Shown: positions 53,074 through 62,343 of the stretch, one piece after another
How the letters are laid out: each line of letters begins with the position of its first letter
Position numbering within the stretch: position 1 is the stretch's first letter
Assembly: GCA_903885605.1 (NCBI GenBank)
Contig: CAISJD010000192.1
Location: forward strand, 65,063 to 129,062
Direction of reading: 5' to 3'
Source of the DNA: an uncultured Chthonomonas sp.
Lineage (GTDB): Bacteria; Armatimonadota; Chthonomonadetes; Chthonomonadales; CAJBBX01
DNA: 64,000 nt
The notes under the pieces: model-generated
What the model saw: only the letters and a program-made list of their open reading frames with translations
Told to the model about the DNA's origin: nothing
Databases searched by the model: none
Position numbers and translations under genes: made by a program

Positions 53074-54489
53074 CTACCCCCGCCTGGCGCGGGCCGCCAG
53101 CACGGCGAACTCAACCGCGGCGGCCGCCGTCATGGCGATCGAGGCTACCCACATGGCCGGGCCGCGTAGCGCGACGCCCGCGGCGAGCAGGACCGCGTGG
53201 CAGGTCAGGCCCACCACCATGGCGCGGTAGACGTCGGTGGTCTTGCCGGAGGCCATGAGCAGGCCGCGCACCCAGCTTCCCAGCGCCGTCAGCAACGGCA
53301 GCGCGACGCCGAGGAGCACTGCCAGCCGCACCAGCCCGTGCAGTTCGACCGGCGCGTGGACGACCGCGCTGAGGTAGAGGCCGAGCAGCGGCGTGGCCGG
53401 CAGCGCCAGCGTCAGCGCCGTGCAGCCCCATCCCAGCCACCAGGCGAAGGCGCGCAGGACCGGCGGCGCCCCGGCCACACGGGCCTGCGAGACGGTGATC
53501 TCCTGGTACGCCATGGCCCCGCCGCGGATGACCAGCAGCGCCATGAAGGCCACGGGCCACGCCGCCAACCCCGCACGGGGATCGGGCAGGCGGGCCAGCG
53601 CGGCGGCCGTCATGGGCCCGGTGATCAGCGCCAGCATGGAGGTGGCGGCCAGGGGCAGGTGGTAGCGCCAGATGGCCCGTTGGGTGAGCGGCTGCAGGTC
53701 GGCGCGATGCAGCGTCAGCACCTCGCGCCGGACGATGGGCCGCGCAAAGAGGGTGGTCATGACGGCTTCCGACACCACGGCCGCCATGATGGCCAGCGCC
53801 GCCACCTGCACGCCCGTGAGGCGTCCCCAGAGCATCAGGCCCACAGCGGTGCCGACGGCCGCGATCAGCCGCACCACCGTGCCGTAGGTGACCCACCGCG
53901 TGTGGCCGTGGCTCACGAGGACGCCCTGATAGAAGCGTCGCCAGCCGATGGCTGCCGACCAGAAGAGCATGGATTGGAGCGCCGGGCGCGCCGCGGCCAC
54001 GATGTCGTCCGGCTGGCCCATGATGCCCCGGGCCACCAGGTCATAGAGCGGCGTGAAGGCTACCAGCGCGGTCACGGCGGTGCATCCCGCGCAGAGGATG
54101 AGCATGAACCGGCGGAGCTCGGCGAATGACTCGGCGTCGCGCGCGAGGGCCACGGCGGTTCCAAGCAGCATGATGACCGGGCTCTCGATGAGCAGCGAGA
54201 TGCCCATAGCGAGGCCCCACGCGGCGAGGTTCAGCGATGGGGCCGGCAGGCGGCCCATGACGCCCTGGAAGGCGGGCCCCTCCAGCATCATCAGCTCAAA
54301 GCTAACGGCCAGGGGGATCCAGAGGAGGAACAGGCCGCGTACCGAGGGGGCGCTTGGCCGATGGGCTTGTTGTGCGGTGATAGGAGGGGCACCTCGTGCT
54401 GACGTGGGTCCACAGCATACCGCAGTGACGGCTGCGCACGGTGCGGTATACCGGTAGGAGCCAAGCCGATGCAGCCGGCCGGGGCCCAT
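53074..54489 (-). CDS. Multi-pass membrane protein, MATE/MVF-superfamily-like (possibly ANKH-like)
   Basis: Around a dozen hydrophobic segments; FLLWIPLAVSFELMMLEGPAFQGVMGRLPAPSLNLAAWGLAMGISLLIESPVIMLLGTAVALARD...; true start probably downstream of 54489. Confidence 0.55.
   Translation of the reverse strand: MGPGRLHRLGSYRYTAPCAAVTAVCCGPTSARGAPPITAQQAHRPSAPSVRGLFLLWIPLAVSFELMMLEGPAFQGVMGRLPAPSLNLAAWGLAMGISLLIESPVIMLLGTAVALARDAESFAELRRFMLILCAGCTAVTALVAFTPLYDLVARGIMGQPDDIVAAARPALQSMLFWSAAIGWRRFYQGVLVSHGHTRWVTYGTVVRLIAAVGTAVGLMLWGRLTGVQVAALAIMAAVVSEAVMTTLFARPIVRREVLTLHRADLQPLTQRAIWRYHLPLAATSMLALITGPMTAAALARLPDPRAGLAAWPVAFMALLVIRGGAMAYQEITVSQARVAGAPPVLRAFAWWLGWGCTALTLALPATPLLGLYLSAVVHAPVELHGLVRLAVLLGVALPLLTALGSWVRGLLMASGKTTDVYRAMVVGLTCHAVLLAAGVALRGPAMWVASIAMTAAAAVEFAVLAARARRG
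54417..54449. promoter_or_regulatory. Inverted repeat ATACCGCA-N17-TGCGGTAT in the GH78 upstream region
   Basis: Perfect 8-bp arms at 54417-54424 and 54442-54449; a further TGCGGT at 54373. Confidence 0.4.
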
Positions 54490-54512
54490 GCCTCGGCGGC
54501 AAGGAGTGCTCG

Positions 54513-57500
54513 ATGCGCGTTCGTTGCGCCGTCCTGGCGGCGGCCCTGACCATCGTCTCGTCCCTCGCGTCCCACGCGTGCCGGGCCGCGCCGACCCTTA
54601 CGGACCTGCGCTGCGAGGCGCGGGTCAACCCGCTCGGCGTCGACGAACCGCGTCCCCGGCTCAGCTGGGTGTTTGTGTCGCCCGTGCGGGGTGAGCGGCA
54701 GACGGACTACCAGGTGCAGGCCGCCTCGGGCGCCGCGCGGCTCGCGGCGGGCGCGCCGGACCTGTGGGACAGCGGCCGCGTCCGCTCCACGCGCTCGACC
54801 TACGTGCCCTACGGCGGGCGACGGCTACCGGCCGCGGCCCGGTGCTGGTGGCGCGTGCGGGTCTGGGGCGCCGACGGCGCGGCGTCGGGCTGGAGTGCGC
54901 CGGCCAGGTGGGTGGTGGGGCTGCCCCGTCCCGAGGATTGGCGCGCCGTCTGGATCGCCGCTCGCGCCGAGGCGGACGCGCCCTCGGTGGGCCTCGGCTA
55001 CCACGCGGAGGAGGCCGCCGCCGCCGATGACGCCAAGTGGGTGCAGGTGGACCTGGGCCGCACCATGCCGATCGACGCGATCCACCTGGTCCCGCTGAAC
55101 CACGACGGCGTGGCGGGCTTCGGCTTCCCGCTGCGGTTCCGGCTGGAGGTGGACGACGACCCGGCCTTCGCATCGCCGCGAATGGTGGCTGATCACCAGG
55201 CAGAGGACTACCCCAGCCCGGGCCTGTCGCCGGTCGTGTTCCGATCCGCCGGGCTGCGCGGCAGGTACGTGCGGCTGAGCGTCGGCAAGCTCTGGAACCG
55301 GGGCTCGCGCGAGCGGCCCTTCTGCTTCGGCCTCTCCGAGCTGCAGGTCCTCTCCGGCGGGCGCAACGCGGCCCTGTCCGCCCCGGTGACGGCCAGGGAT
55401 TCGGTGGAGCAGTGGGGCTGGGGGCACGTCCAGCTCACCGACGGACGGCTGTCGGCCGGCTCCTCCGTCGGCGACCGCTATGCCGCGCCGCTGCTGCGCA
55501 AGGAGGTGACGATCGGCGCGGGCATACGCCGGGCCACCGCCTTCGTCTGCGGCCTGGGCTACTCCGAGCTCTACATCAACGGCGCCAAGGTCGGCGACAG
55601 CGTGCTCGACCCCGCCTGGACCGACTTCAACAAGCGGGTCTGCTACCGGACCTACGACGTGACGCGCGCCCTCCGCAAGGGCGCCAACGCCGTCGGCGCG
55701 CTGCTGGGCAGCGGGTGGTACCGGCCGTCCACGCCGGACCTGTTCGGGTATGAGAAGGCGTCGTGGGTCGGCCCGCCGAAGCTGCTGCTGCAGATCCGCG
55801 TGGAGCGGACCGACGGCCGCATCCAGTGGGTGACTTCGGACACGACCTGGCGCCGGGGCAAGAGCCCGATCACCTTCAACTGCGTGCGGGGCGGCGAGAC
55901 GGTCGATGCCCGCATGGCCGAGCCCCGGTGGTCGCGGCCCGGGTTCGACGACCGCGCGTGGCCCCGCGTGGTGGCGGTCCCCGCTCCCAAGGGGAGGCTC
56001 GTGCCGCAGGCGATCCCGCCGATCCGGGTGACGGAGCGCATCCGGCCGGTCCGCGTCACCGAGCCGAAGCCCGGCGTCTACGTGTTCGACCTGGGCCGCC
56101 ATATCGCCGGCTACGCGCGGCTGACGGCCAGGGGCGCTGCCGGGGCCAGGGTGGTGCTGGACTTCGACGAGAACCTGAACGCCGACGGCACGATCACCGT
56201 GAAGAGCCTCAACAGCCACACCAACGGGCGCTACCAGACCGGCGAGCTGATCCTCAGCGGCGGCCCGGCCGACGTCTTCCAGCCCCGGTTCACCTACCAC
56301 GGCTTCCGGTACGTGCAGGTCCGCGGCCTGACGCAGAAGCCCTGTCCCGGCACGCTGATCGGGCTGGCCGTCCACACCGACCTCCAGAGCGCGGGCTCCT
56401 TCGAGTGCTCCAACCCGGTCCTGAACCGGATACAGCAGGCGGTGCGGTACTCGATCCTGAACTGCCACCACAGCATCCAGACCGAGCCGGCGCGGGAGAA
56501 AGTGAACTGGACCGAGGACGCCCACAACACCGTGGAGCCCGCGATCCTGAACTTCGACTACGAGACCTTCGCCCGGAAGTGGCTCGACGACGTGCTCGAC
56601 TCGCAAGAGCCCAACGGCCACGTGCCGCCCATCAACCCCACCGCGACCTGGGGCAAGTCGCTCTCCAACGGCGCGCCGCCGGACTGGTCGGACCCCTGGT
56701 GGGCGGGCGTCGTGGTCGAGATTCCCTGGTTCCTCACCACCTACTACGGCGACACGGACGTGCTGCGGCGCTCATACGGCCCCATGAAGCGGTACGTGGA
56801 CTACCTCGCCACAACCACGAAGGAGTGGCCCTTCCTTGACTGGTGGCTGGGCGATTGGCTGGAGGTGGGCGCCGACGGCGGCCGCTCCACGCGCACGCCC
56901 ATCGTCCAGTGCTCAACGATGGCCTACTACCACTATGCCGTGCAGGTGGCCCGAGCGGCGCGCCTGCTCCAGCGGAAGGCGGACGCCGAACGGTACGAGC
57001 GCCTGGCCGAACGGATCAAGGCGGCCTACAACGCGCGCTTCCTGGATCCGGTCACCAGCCGGTATGCGCTGGACAGCCAGTCCGCCCAGGCCATGCCTCT
57101 CGCGCTGGGCCTGGCGCCGGCCGACCGGCGTGCGGCGATCCTGCAGCGCCTTGTGGAGAACGTGGGCGAGCGCAAGGGGCACATCAGCGCGGGCTTCGTG
57201 GGCTACCAGTATGTGCTGAGGGCCCTCACCGCCTACGGACGCGCCGACCTGGCATACGGCATGGCCGCGACCGAGGAGTACCCCGGTTGGGGCCACATGG
57301 TTCGCGGCGGCGGAACCACCTTGTGGGAGGCCTGGAACGGTAGCGCGTTCAACTTCACCTCGCTGGGCGCGGTCGGGGCTTGGGTGTTCGAGGCGCTGGG
57401 AGGCATCCGCCCGGACCCGGAGCAACCGGGGTACCGGCGCATCATCGTGCGCCCCAGCGCGGTCGACGGCCTCACATGGGCCCGTGCGAGCGCGCGGACA

Positions 57501-57743
57501 CCCTACGGGAAGGTGGCCGTGCAGTGGCGCAAGGCCGGCGCCGCGTTCGCGCTGAGTGTGATGATCCCGTGCGGCTCTACGGCGGAGGTCTGGGTGCCGG
57601 CGCGGTCTGCAACCGCCGTCCGGGAGTCCGGGCGGGCGACCGCAAGGGCGCCGCACGTGAGGTACCTGCGGATGGAGGCCGGCTGCGCCGTGTACGAGAC
57701 AGGCTCCGGCAGGTACCGCTTCACTACCCTCTCAGACCGCTGA
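54513..57743 (+). CDS. Alpha-L-rhamnosidase, GH78
   Basis: LTDLRCEARVNPLGVDEPRPRLSWVF...YSELYINGAKVGDSVLDPAWTDFNKRVCYRTYDVTRALRKGANAVGALLGSGWY...EKVNWTEDAHNTVEPAILNFDYETFARKWLDDVLDSQEPNGHVPPINPT...WGHMVRGGGTTLWEAWNGS. Confidence 0.93.
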   Translation: MRVRCAVLAAALTIVSSLASHACRAAPTLTDLRCEARVNPLGVDEPRPRLSWVFVSPVRGERQTDYQVQAASGAARLAAGAPDLWDSGRVRSTRSTYVPYGGRRLPAAARCWWRVRVWGADGAASGWSAPARWVVGLPRPEDWRAVWIAARAEADAPSVGLGYHAEEAAAADDAKWVQVDLGRTMPIDAIHLVPLNHDGVAGFGFPLRFRLEVDDDPAFASPRMVADHQAEDYPSPGLSPVVFRSAGLRGRYVRLSVGKLWNRGSRERPFCFGLSELQVLSGGRNAALSAPVTARDSVEQWGWGHVQLTDGRLSAGSSVGDRYAAPLLRKEVTIGAGIRRATAFVCGLGYSELYINGAKVGDSVLDPAWTDFNKRVCYRTYDVTRALRKGANAVGALLGSGWYRPSTPDLFGYEKASWVGPPKLLLQIRVERTDGRIQWVTSDTTWRRGKSPITFNCVRGGETVDARMAEPRWSRPGFDDRAWPRVVAVPAPKGRLVPQAIPPIRVTERIRPVRVTEPKPGVYVFDLGRHIAGYARLTARGAAGARVVLDFDENLNADGTITVKSLNSHTNGRYQTGELILSGGPADVFQPRFTYHGFRYVQVRGLTQKPCPGTLIGLAVHTDLQSAGSFECSNPVLNRIQQAVRYSILNCHHSIQTEPAREKVNWTEDAHNTVEPAILNFDYETFARKWLDDVLDSQEPNGHVPPINPTATWGKSLSNGAPPDWSDPWWAGVVVEIPWFLTTYYGDTDVLRRSYGPMKRYVDYLATTTKEWPFLDWWLGDWLEVGADGGRSTRTPIVQCSTMAYYHYAVQVARAARLLQRKADAERYERLAERIKAAYNARFLDPVTSRYALDSQSAQAMPLALGLAPADRRAAILQRLVENVGERKGHISAGFVGYQYVLRALTAYGRADLAYGMAATEEYPGWGHMVRGGGTTLWEAWNGSAFNFTSLGAVGAWVFEALGGIRPDPEQPGYRRIIVRPSAVDGLTWARASARTPYGKVAVQWRKAGAAFALSVMIPCGSTAEVWVPARSATAVRESGRATARAPHVRYLRMEAGCAVYETGSGRYRFTTLSDR

Positions 57744-57877
57744 TCGAAGGCCGGGTAAGGGGAGAGACGCCGCTTGCCGAGCCGGGGCGGCAGGATCGCG
57801 CACCGAAAGCCCGGCACGGTGCGGTATACCAGAGGGAAGCAGGTTGATGCTACCACCGGTCTTGGATAGGTAATGCC

Positions 57878-59584
57878 ATGAGCGAATGCGCCAACACCGA
57901 CATCCTTGGGCAACCCGGCCAGTACGACGACGTCGTCGGCCATGCCACTTCTGACGGACGCATTTTCAAGCAGGGCTCCGGCCCCGCGGACCCGGGCCTC
58001 GGTCGGCTCGATGAGACCGGCGCGGTCCTCCGCTTCGGGCGCGACGGCGCCGGCGAGACCGAGGTCGGCATCGTCGTCGACCTGAAGGCCTTCGGCCTGG
58101 AGGGTGACGGCGTCCGGCCCGAGTGGGGCCTCGTGAACGAGGAGGGGCATGTCGTTCTCCTCGGCGCCACGGCCGAGCAGAACAGGGCCATCGGCCGGGT
58201 TCGCGGCCCCAATGCCGCCGCCGCCCTTGCCTTCTTCATGCTCCGCTTCGAGGACCTTGTGGACGAAGTGCGTGAGCTCGAGGGTCGCGTTCACGCCGCG
58301 TCGCCCAAGCAGCCGCTCATGGCCGAGGTCCACGCCTGCACCACCTTCATGCGCCGGGCCAACGCCCTCGGCGATTTCAGCCGCCTCCTGCAGCCCCTCA
58401 AGGCCCTTGAGCATGCCGCGCACGACGAACTGAAGGCCAACGCTGCCGCCAAGGTCGAGCTCTGCGTCGAGGCCGAGGCCATCGCCGAGTCCGACGATTG
58501 GCCGCATGGACCCGACGGCCTGCGCGACATCATGGAGCGCTGGAAGCTGGTCGGCCCCGTCTCACGCGAGGACGGCGACCACCTCTGGAGCCGCCTCCAA
58601 GCCGCCCGCGATCGCTACTACGCCCGCCGGCGCGAGCATCACGACGAGTTGGAGCGGGGCCGTGAGGCCAGCCTCGAGCGCAAGACCGCCCTCTGCTCCG
58701 AGGCGGAGGCGTTGAGCCTGAGCGACGAGTGGAAAGCGGCTTGGGACAGGCTGCAGGCGATCGTCGATGAGTGGAAGCAGGCCGGTCCCGCCCCGCGTGA
58801 GCCGGAGCAGGCGCTCTGGGAGAGACTGCACGCCGCCCGCAAGACCTTCAACCATCGCCGCCAGGCCCACTTTGCCGAGCAGGACCGGGCGCGGCGAGCG
58901 AACCTCGAGGTGAAGAAGGAGCTCTGCGTCCGAGCCGAGGAGATCGCCCAGTCCACCGACTGGAAGGTCACCACCGAGGCCATGGGCGCCCTGTTGGAGG
59001 AGTGGAAGGCCGCCGGGCCCGGCCCACGGGACCAGGAAGCCGCCGTATGGGAGCGGTTCCAGGCGGCGCGGACGGGCTTCTACGAGCGCCGCAGGACCCA
59101 CTTCGCCGAGCAGGACCGCGAGCGCCGCGCACACCGCGACGCCAAGGCCGCCCTATGCGCGGAGGCCGAGGCGCTGGCCCGCGAGCCGGACTTCGGCGCG
59201 GCGCGAGAGCGCGTCCGGGAGCTTCAGGCGCAATGGAAGACCATCGGCGAGGTGCCCCGCGCCGAGTCAGACGCCCTCTGGCAGCGCTTCCGTGCGGCGA
59301 TCGACGCGGTCTTTGCCGCGGCCGACGCGGAGCGCGTCTCCCGCGTGGAGACCAACATCCGGCGCTGGGAAGAGCAGATCGAGAAGCAGGAGCAGTTCAT
59401 CGAGACCATGCGCGACGGCATCGCGCAGGATGAGTACCGGCGCGACCGGGCCCGCAACGATGAGTTCTCCGCCATCGTCACCGGCTGGATCATCGAGCGC
59501 ACGTCGAAGATCAGCGAGGCCGAGGGCCGCATCCGCGAGCTCAAGGACCGCATCAAGGACATTCGGGCCCGCCTGCGCGGCTGA
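57878..59584 (+). CDS. DUF349-domain repeat protein
   Basis: Four to five ~75-aa repeats LCSEAEALSLSDEWKAAWDRLQAIVDEWKQAGPAPREPEQALWERLHAARKTFNHRRQAHFAEQD; coiled-coil C-terminus. Confidence 0.9.
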   Translation: MSECANTDILGQPGQYDDVVGHATSDGRIFKQGSGPADPGLGRLDETGAVLRFGRDGAGETEVGIVVDLKAFGLEGDGVRPEWGLVNEEGHVVLLGATAEQNRAIGRVRGPNAAAALAFFMLRFEDLVDEVRELEGRVHAASPKQPLMAEVHACTTFMRRANALGDFSRLLQPLKALEHAAHDELKANAAAKVELCVEAEAIAESDDWPHGPDGLRDIMERWKLVGPVSREDGDHLWSRLQAARDRYYARRREHHDELERGREASLERKTALCSEAEALSLSDEWKAAWDRLQAIVDEWKQAGPAPREPEQALWERLHAARKTFNHRRQAHFAEQDRARRANLEVKKELCVRAEEIAQSTDWKVTTEAMGALLEEWKAAGPGPRDQEAAVWERFQAARTGFYERRRTHFAEQDRERRAHRDAKAALCAEAEALAREPDFGAARERVRELQAQWKTIGEVPRAESDALWQRFRAAIDAVFAAADAERVSRVETNIRRWEEQIEKQEQFIETMRDGIAQDEYRRDRARNDEFSAIVTGWIIERTSKISEAEGRIRELKDRIKDIRARLRG

Positions 59585-59601
59585 CGGTCTTCGGACTGCT
59601 G

Positions 59602-62292
59602 CTATGGGCGCCTCGCGCCCGGGACGGCCGCGAGCACCCGCACGCGGCCGTCCTCAGTCTCTACGATGATCTCCGAGTGCCCGTCGCCGTCCAGGTCCGC
59701 AGCGAAGGCGTCCCGGATGCCCGCCGCGAGGGGCTTGCGCCACAGCACCACGCCCTTGCCGTCGCGCTCATCCAGCGCGAGCAACTCCCCGGTCGGCAAG
59801 CCGACGATGAGGTTGTCCCGGCCGTCGCCGTCCACATCCACCGTGGAGACGTTAAACACGGATGCCCTGGTCCCGAGGTCCATTGTCCAGCGCGATCGCC
59901 CTGTCAAGGCGTCGACACAGTGCAGGATCCCGTCGTGGTTTACCATGGCGACATCCCAGGCTCCGGGGCGAAGGGAGGCCACCGCGGAGCCGCAATACTC
60001 GAACTCATAGGTATTGAAGAAGCGGTTCATCAGGACGGCGCCGGACGCGTCAAGGGACTGGATCGTGTCCAGTCCGGGCGTGAAGAGGATGCGGGATGCA
60101 CCGTCGGCGCCGAACGGACCCACGATCGGAAGGGCGTAGGGGCTGTTGACCATGATGCCGCCGCGGTACGATCCGTAGGGCAGGTCCACCAGCGTGCTGC
60201 CGTCCAAGCGGTAGATCGCCTTGTTGTAGTGGTCATTCACCACCAGAGACCACGCGCCGTCGGGACCCAGTCTGGCGGCGGCCGCGGACCGCGGGTATGG
60301 GCCGGTCGCCTTGTTGAGCCAGAGCTCCTTGCCGGTCTCGTCGTACAAGGCGGAAGCCAGCGTGTGAACGCCGGTCTGGAGGCCCACGAAGAGGCGCATG
60401 GCCTGGTCGCCGAACGGAAGCAGCGTGGAGCCGCTGCGTGTGATGGCGTTCAGGTACACCGGGAACGGCAGTGGCACGCGGCTCAGCGGCGCCGGCTTGC
60501 GGGAGCCCGCGTCCGGAACGCCGATGTGCAGCTCCTCCGGCGCGGGACCGGCCGTGCAGACGACGCGCCGCGCATCGGGCCCGATCCAGACGCTGGGCAT
60601 GGCCCCGGGCATCGACCAGGACGTCCGGAACCGGCCCGGCCGTCGCCAATCCGGAACCCCTCCGACGGTGCGCCCGTCCGACATCTCCACGATCAACTCG
60701 CGCACGCCGGACGCCATGCTGACCCGTGCATTGGCGGCATCGGCGCCCCCGGGACCGTCAGCGCCCCGGAACCCCTCGTCAACACCCGCCAGGTTGGGAC
60801 GCGCCATCGACAGCAGCACCGACCTGGCCCCGGCGCCGATGCGGCGCCTGCCGAAGCTGCCGCCCCCGCGGGACAGGCGCCAGAACTCCTCGGCGCCACC
60901 CCGGCGATGAATGAGCAGGCCGCCGTCGGCCCCGGCGACGAAGACCGGTGACGCCCGAAGGCCCATGAACCCGGTGTCGTCGCGTGTCGGGCCTGTCCAT
61001 GTCGTGAGCGAGGCGCTGCCGGCTGAAGAGACATCGCGCCCGGTGCGGCCGTCCACGATCTGGTATGTCGCGGAGGCGGAAGGACGCCTGGCGGCCTCGG
61101 AACTGGTGACTACCTCTGCTGCGCCGTCGCCGTCCATATCCCAGCAACCCCAGAAGAAGCGGCCCGGCAGGTCCATCCGGCGCGCCGAGTAGCCGCCCAT
61201 GGGGTTGAGCGCCACGGTATGCCACTTGCCGTCCCCGGTGGTGTTGTACAGGCCCACCACCAGTTCCAGCTTGCCGTCGCCGTCGAGGTCGGCGACCGAC
61301 GTGATGTTGGGGCGAAGTTCTACGCGGTCGTCGGGATAGTCCTTCTCCACGAACTGCGACCAGACGAGGCCTAGCGCCTTCCCGCCCACATTGCGGACGA
61401 CGCCGACATACTCCTCGACCTGGCATGAGGCGATCACCACATCGCGGTATCCGTCTCCGTCCAGATCCTGCGCCGTCAACAGGCCGTAAGGGCGCCCGAT
61501 GTCCGGGCCGTCGGTCACCTTGTAGTGCAGGTCGAACCGCATGGCGCCCGTATCGAGGTCGGCCACGCCGACGTAGCCCGGCTTGCCGGCGACTACCACT
61601 TCGGGCCGGCTGTCGTTGTCCATGTCGGCCAGGACGATCTGCGGCCCGTACCCGGCCCAGTAGGCGCCGGCATAGGTCCGCTCCCACATTATCTCGGGCG
61701 CCTTCCCGGCGCCGCCCAGCCGGAAGCAGTAGCCGTTCAGCGTGTTGAGCGGGAAACAGACGAAGCGCGAGTCGGTGGGCCGGATCAGCAGTTTGCATGA
61801 GCCCAGGTAGGCGCCGTTCGGAGGGCTCCACGTCCAGACGACCCCGCCCGTGGCGACATCGACCATGGCGGCCGCCGTCGATCCCACGGTGACGATGGCC
61901 TCCACGCCGCCCTGTCCCCGGAGGTCGCCCACCCCCAGGACGCCGGTGACGGCCATCCTGGCGTTCTGCCAGACGGTGCGGCCCCGGGCGTCGGTCAGCC
62001 GGATGGCGGAACGCACCTGGCCGAAGTAGCGCGTCGCGCCGCCTACCTCTACCCGCTCGCAGACGATGAAGTCATCGCGGCCGCCGCCCACCGACCAGAC
62101 CTCGCGGGGCGCCGTCGACATGCGCCCCGGCAGGTCGGCCCGGGCTGTGTTCCCGGCGTCCTTGCGAGGGAGGAGCCAGAGGCCCCGCGGCGCCGGCTCA
62201 GGGCCCATCGCACGGCAAGGCAGGGGCGCCATCCAGATCGAAGCGGCGCCCATTGCCGCGGAGAGCAACCGAAGGCCTTGGGGCCGGCTCAC
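59602..62292 (-). CDS. Secreted FG-GAP/VCBS-like beta-propeller protein
   Basis: Repeated calcium-loop-like DxDxDGxxE/D: LADMDNDSRPEVVVAG, AQDLDGDGYRDVVIAS, VADLDGDGKLELVVGL, CWDMDGDGAAEVVTSS, TVDVDGDGRDNLIVGL, AADLDGDGHSEIIVET. Confidence 0.85.
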   Translation of the reverse strand: MSRPQGLRLLSAAMGAASIWMAPLPCRAMGPEPAPRGLWLLPRKDAGNTARADLPGRMSTAPREVWSVGGGRDDFIVCERVEVGGATRYFGQVRSAIRLTDARGRTVWQNARMAVTGVLGVGDLRGQGGVEAIVTVGSTAAAMVDVATGGVVWTWSPPNGAYLGSCKLLIRPTDSRFVCFPLNTLNGYCFRLGGAGKAPEIMWERTYAGAYWAGYGPQIVLADMDNDSRPEVVVAGKPGYVGVADLDTGAMRFDLHYKVTDGPDIGRPYGLLTAQDLDGDGYRDVVIASCQVEEYVGVVRNVGGKALGLVWSQFVEKDYPDDRVELRPNITSVADLDGDGKLELVVGLYNTTGDGKWHTVALNPMGGYSARRMDLPGRFFWGCWDMDGDGAAEVVTSSEAARRPSASATYQIVDGRTGRDVSSAGSASLTTWTGPTRDDTGFMGLRASPVFVAGADGGLLIHRRGGAEEFWRLSRGGGSFGRRRIGAGARSVLLSMARPNLAGVDEGFRGADGPGGADAANARVSMASGVRELIVEMSDGRTVGGVPDWRRPGRFRTSWSMPGAMPSVWIGPDARRVVCTAGPAPEELHIGVPDAGSRKPAPLSRVPLPFPVYLNAITRSGSTLLPFGDQAMRLFVGLQTGVHTLASALYDETGKELWLNKATGPYPRSAAAARLGPDGAWSLVVNDHYNKAIYRLDGSTLVDLPYGSYRGGIMVNSPYALPIVGPFGADGASRILFTPGLDTIQSLDASGAVLMNRFFNTYEFEYCGSAVASLRPGAWDVAMVNHDGILHCVDALTGRSRWTMDLGTRASVFNVSTVDVDGDGRDNLIVGLPTGELLALDERDGKGVVLWRKPLAAGIRDAFAADLDGDGHSEIIVETEDGRVRVLAAVPGARRP

Positions 62293-62343
62293 AGGCTCGT
62301 CCCGTTCAGGCGCTCTGGTTCGTGCGCTGGCATCTGCCCCAAC

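Noticed and set aside
57814-57830. Full inverted repeat (ATACCGCA...TGCGGTAT) at the DUF349 promoter
   Set aside because: Only the right arm is present there; the shared element is the 17-mer, not the whole palindrome.
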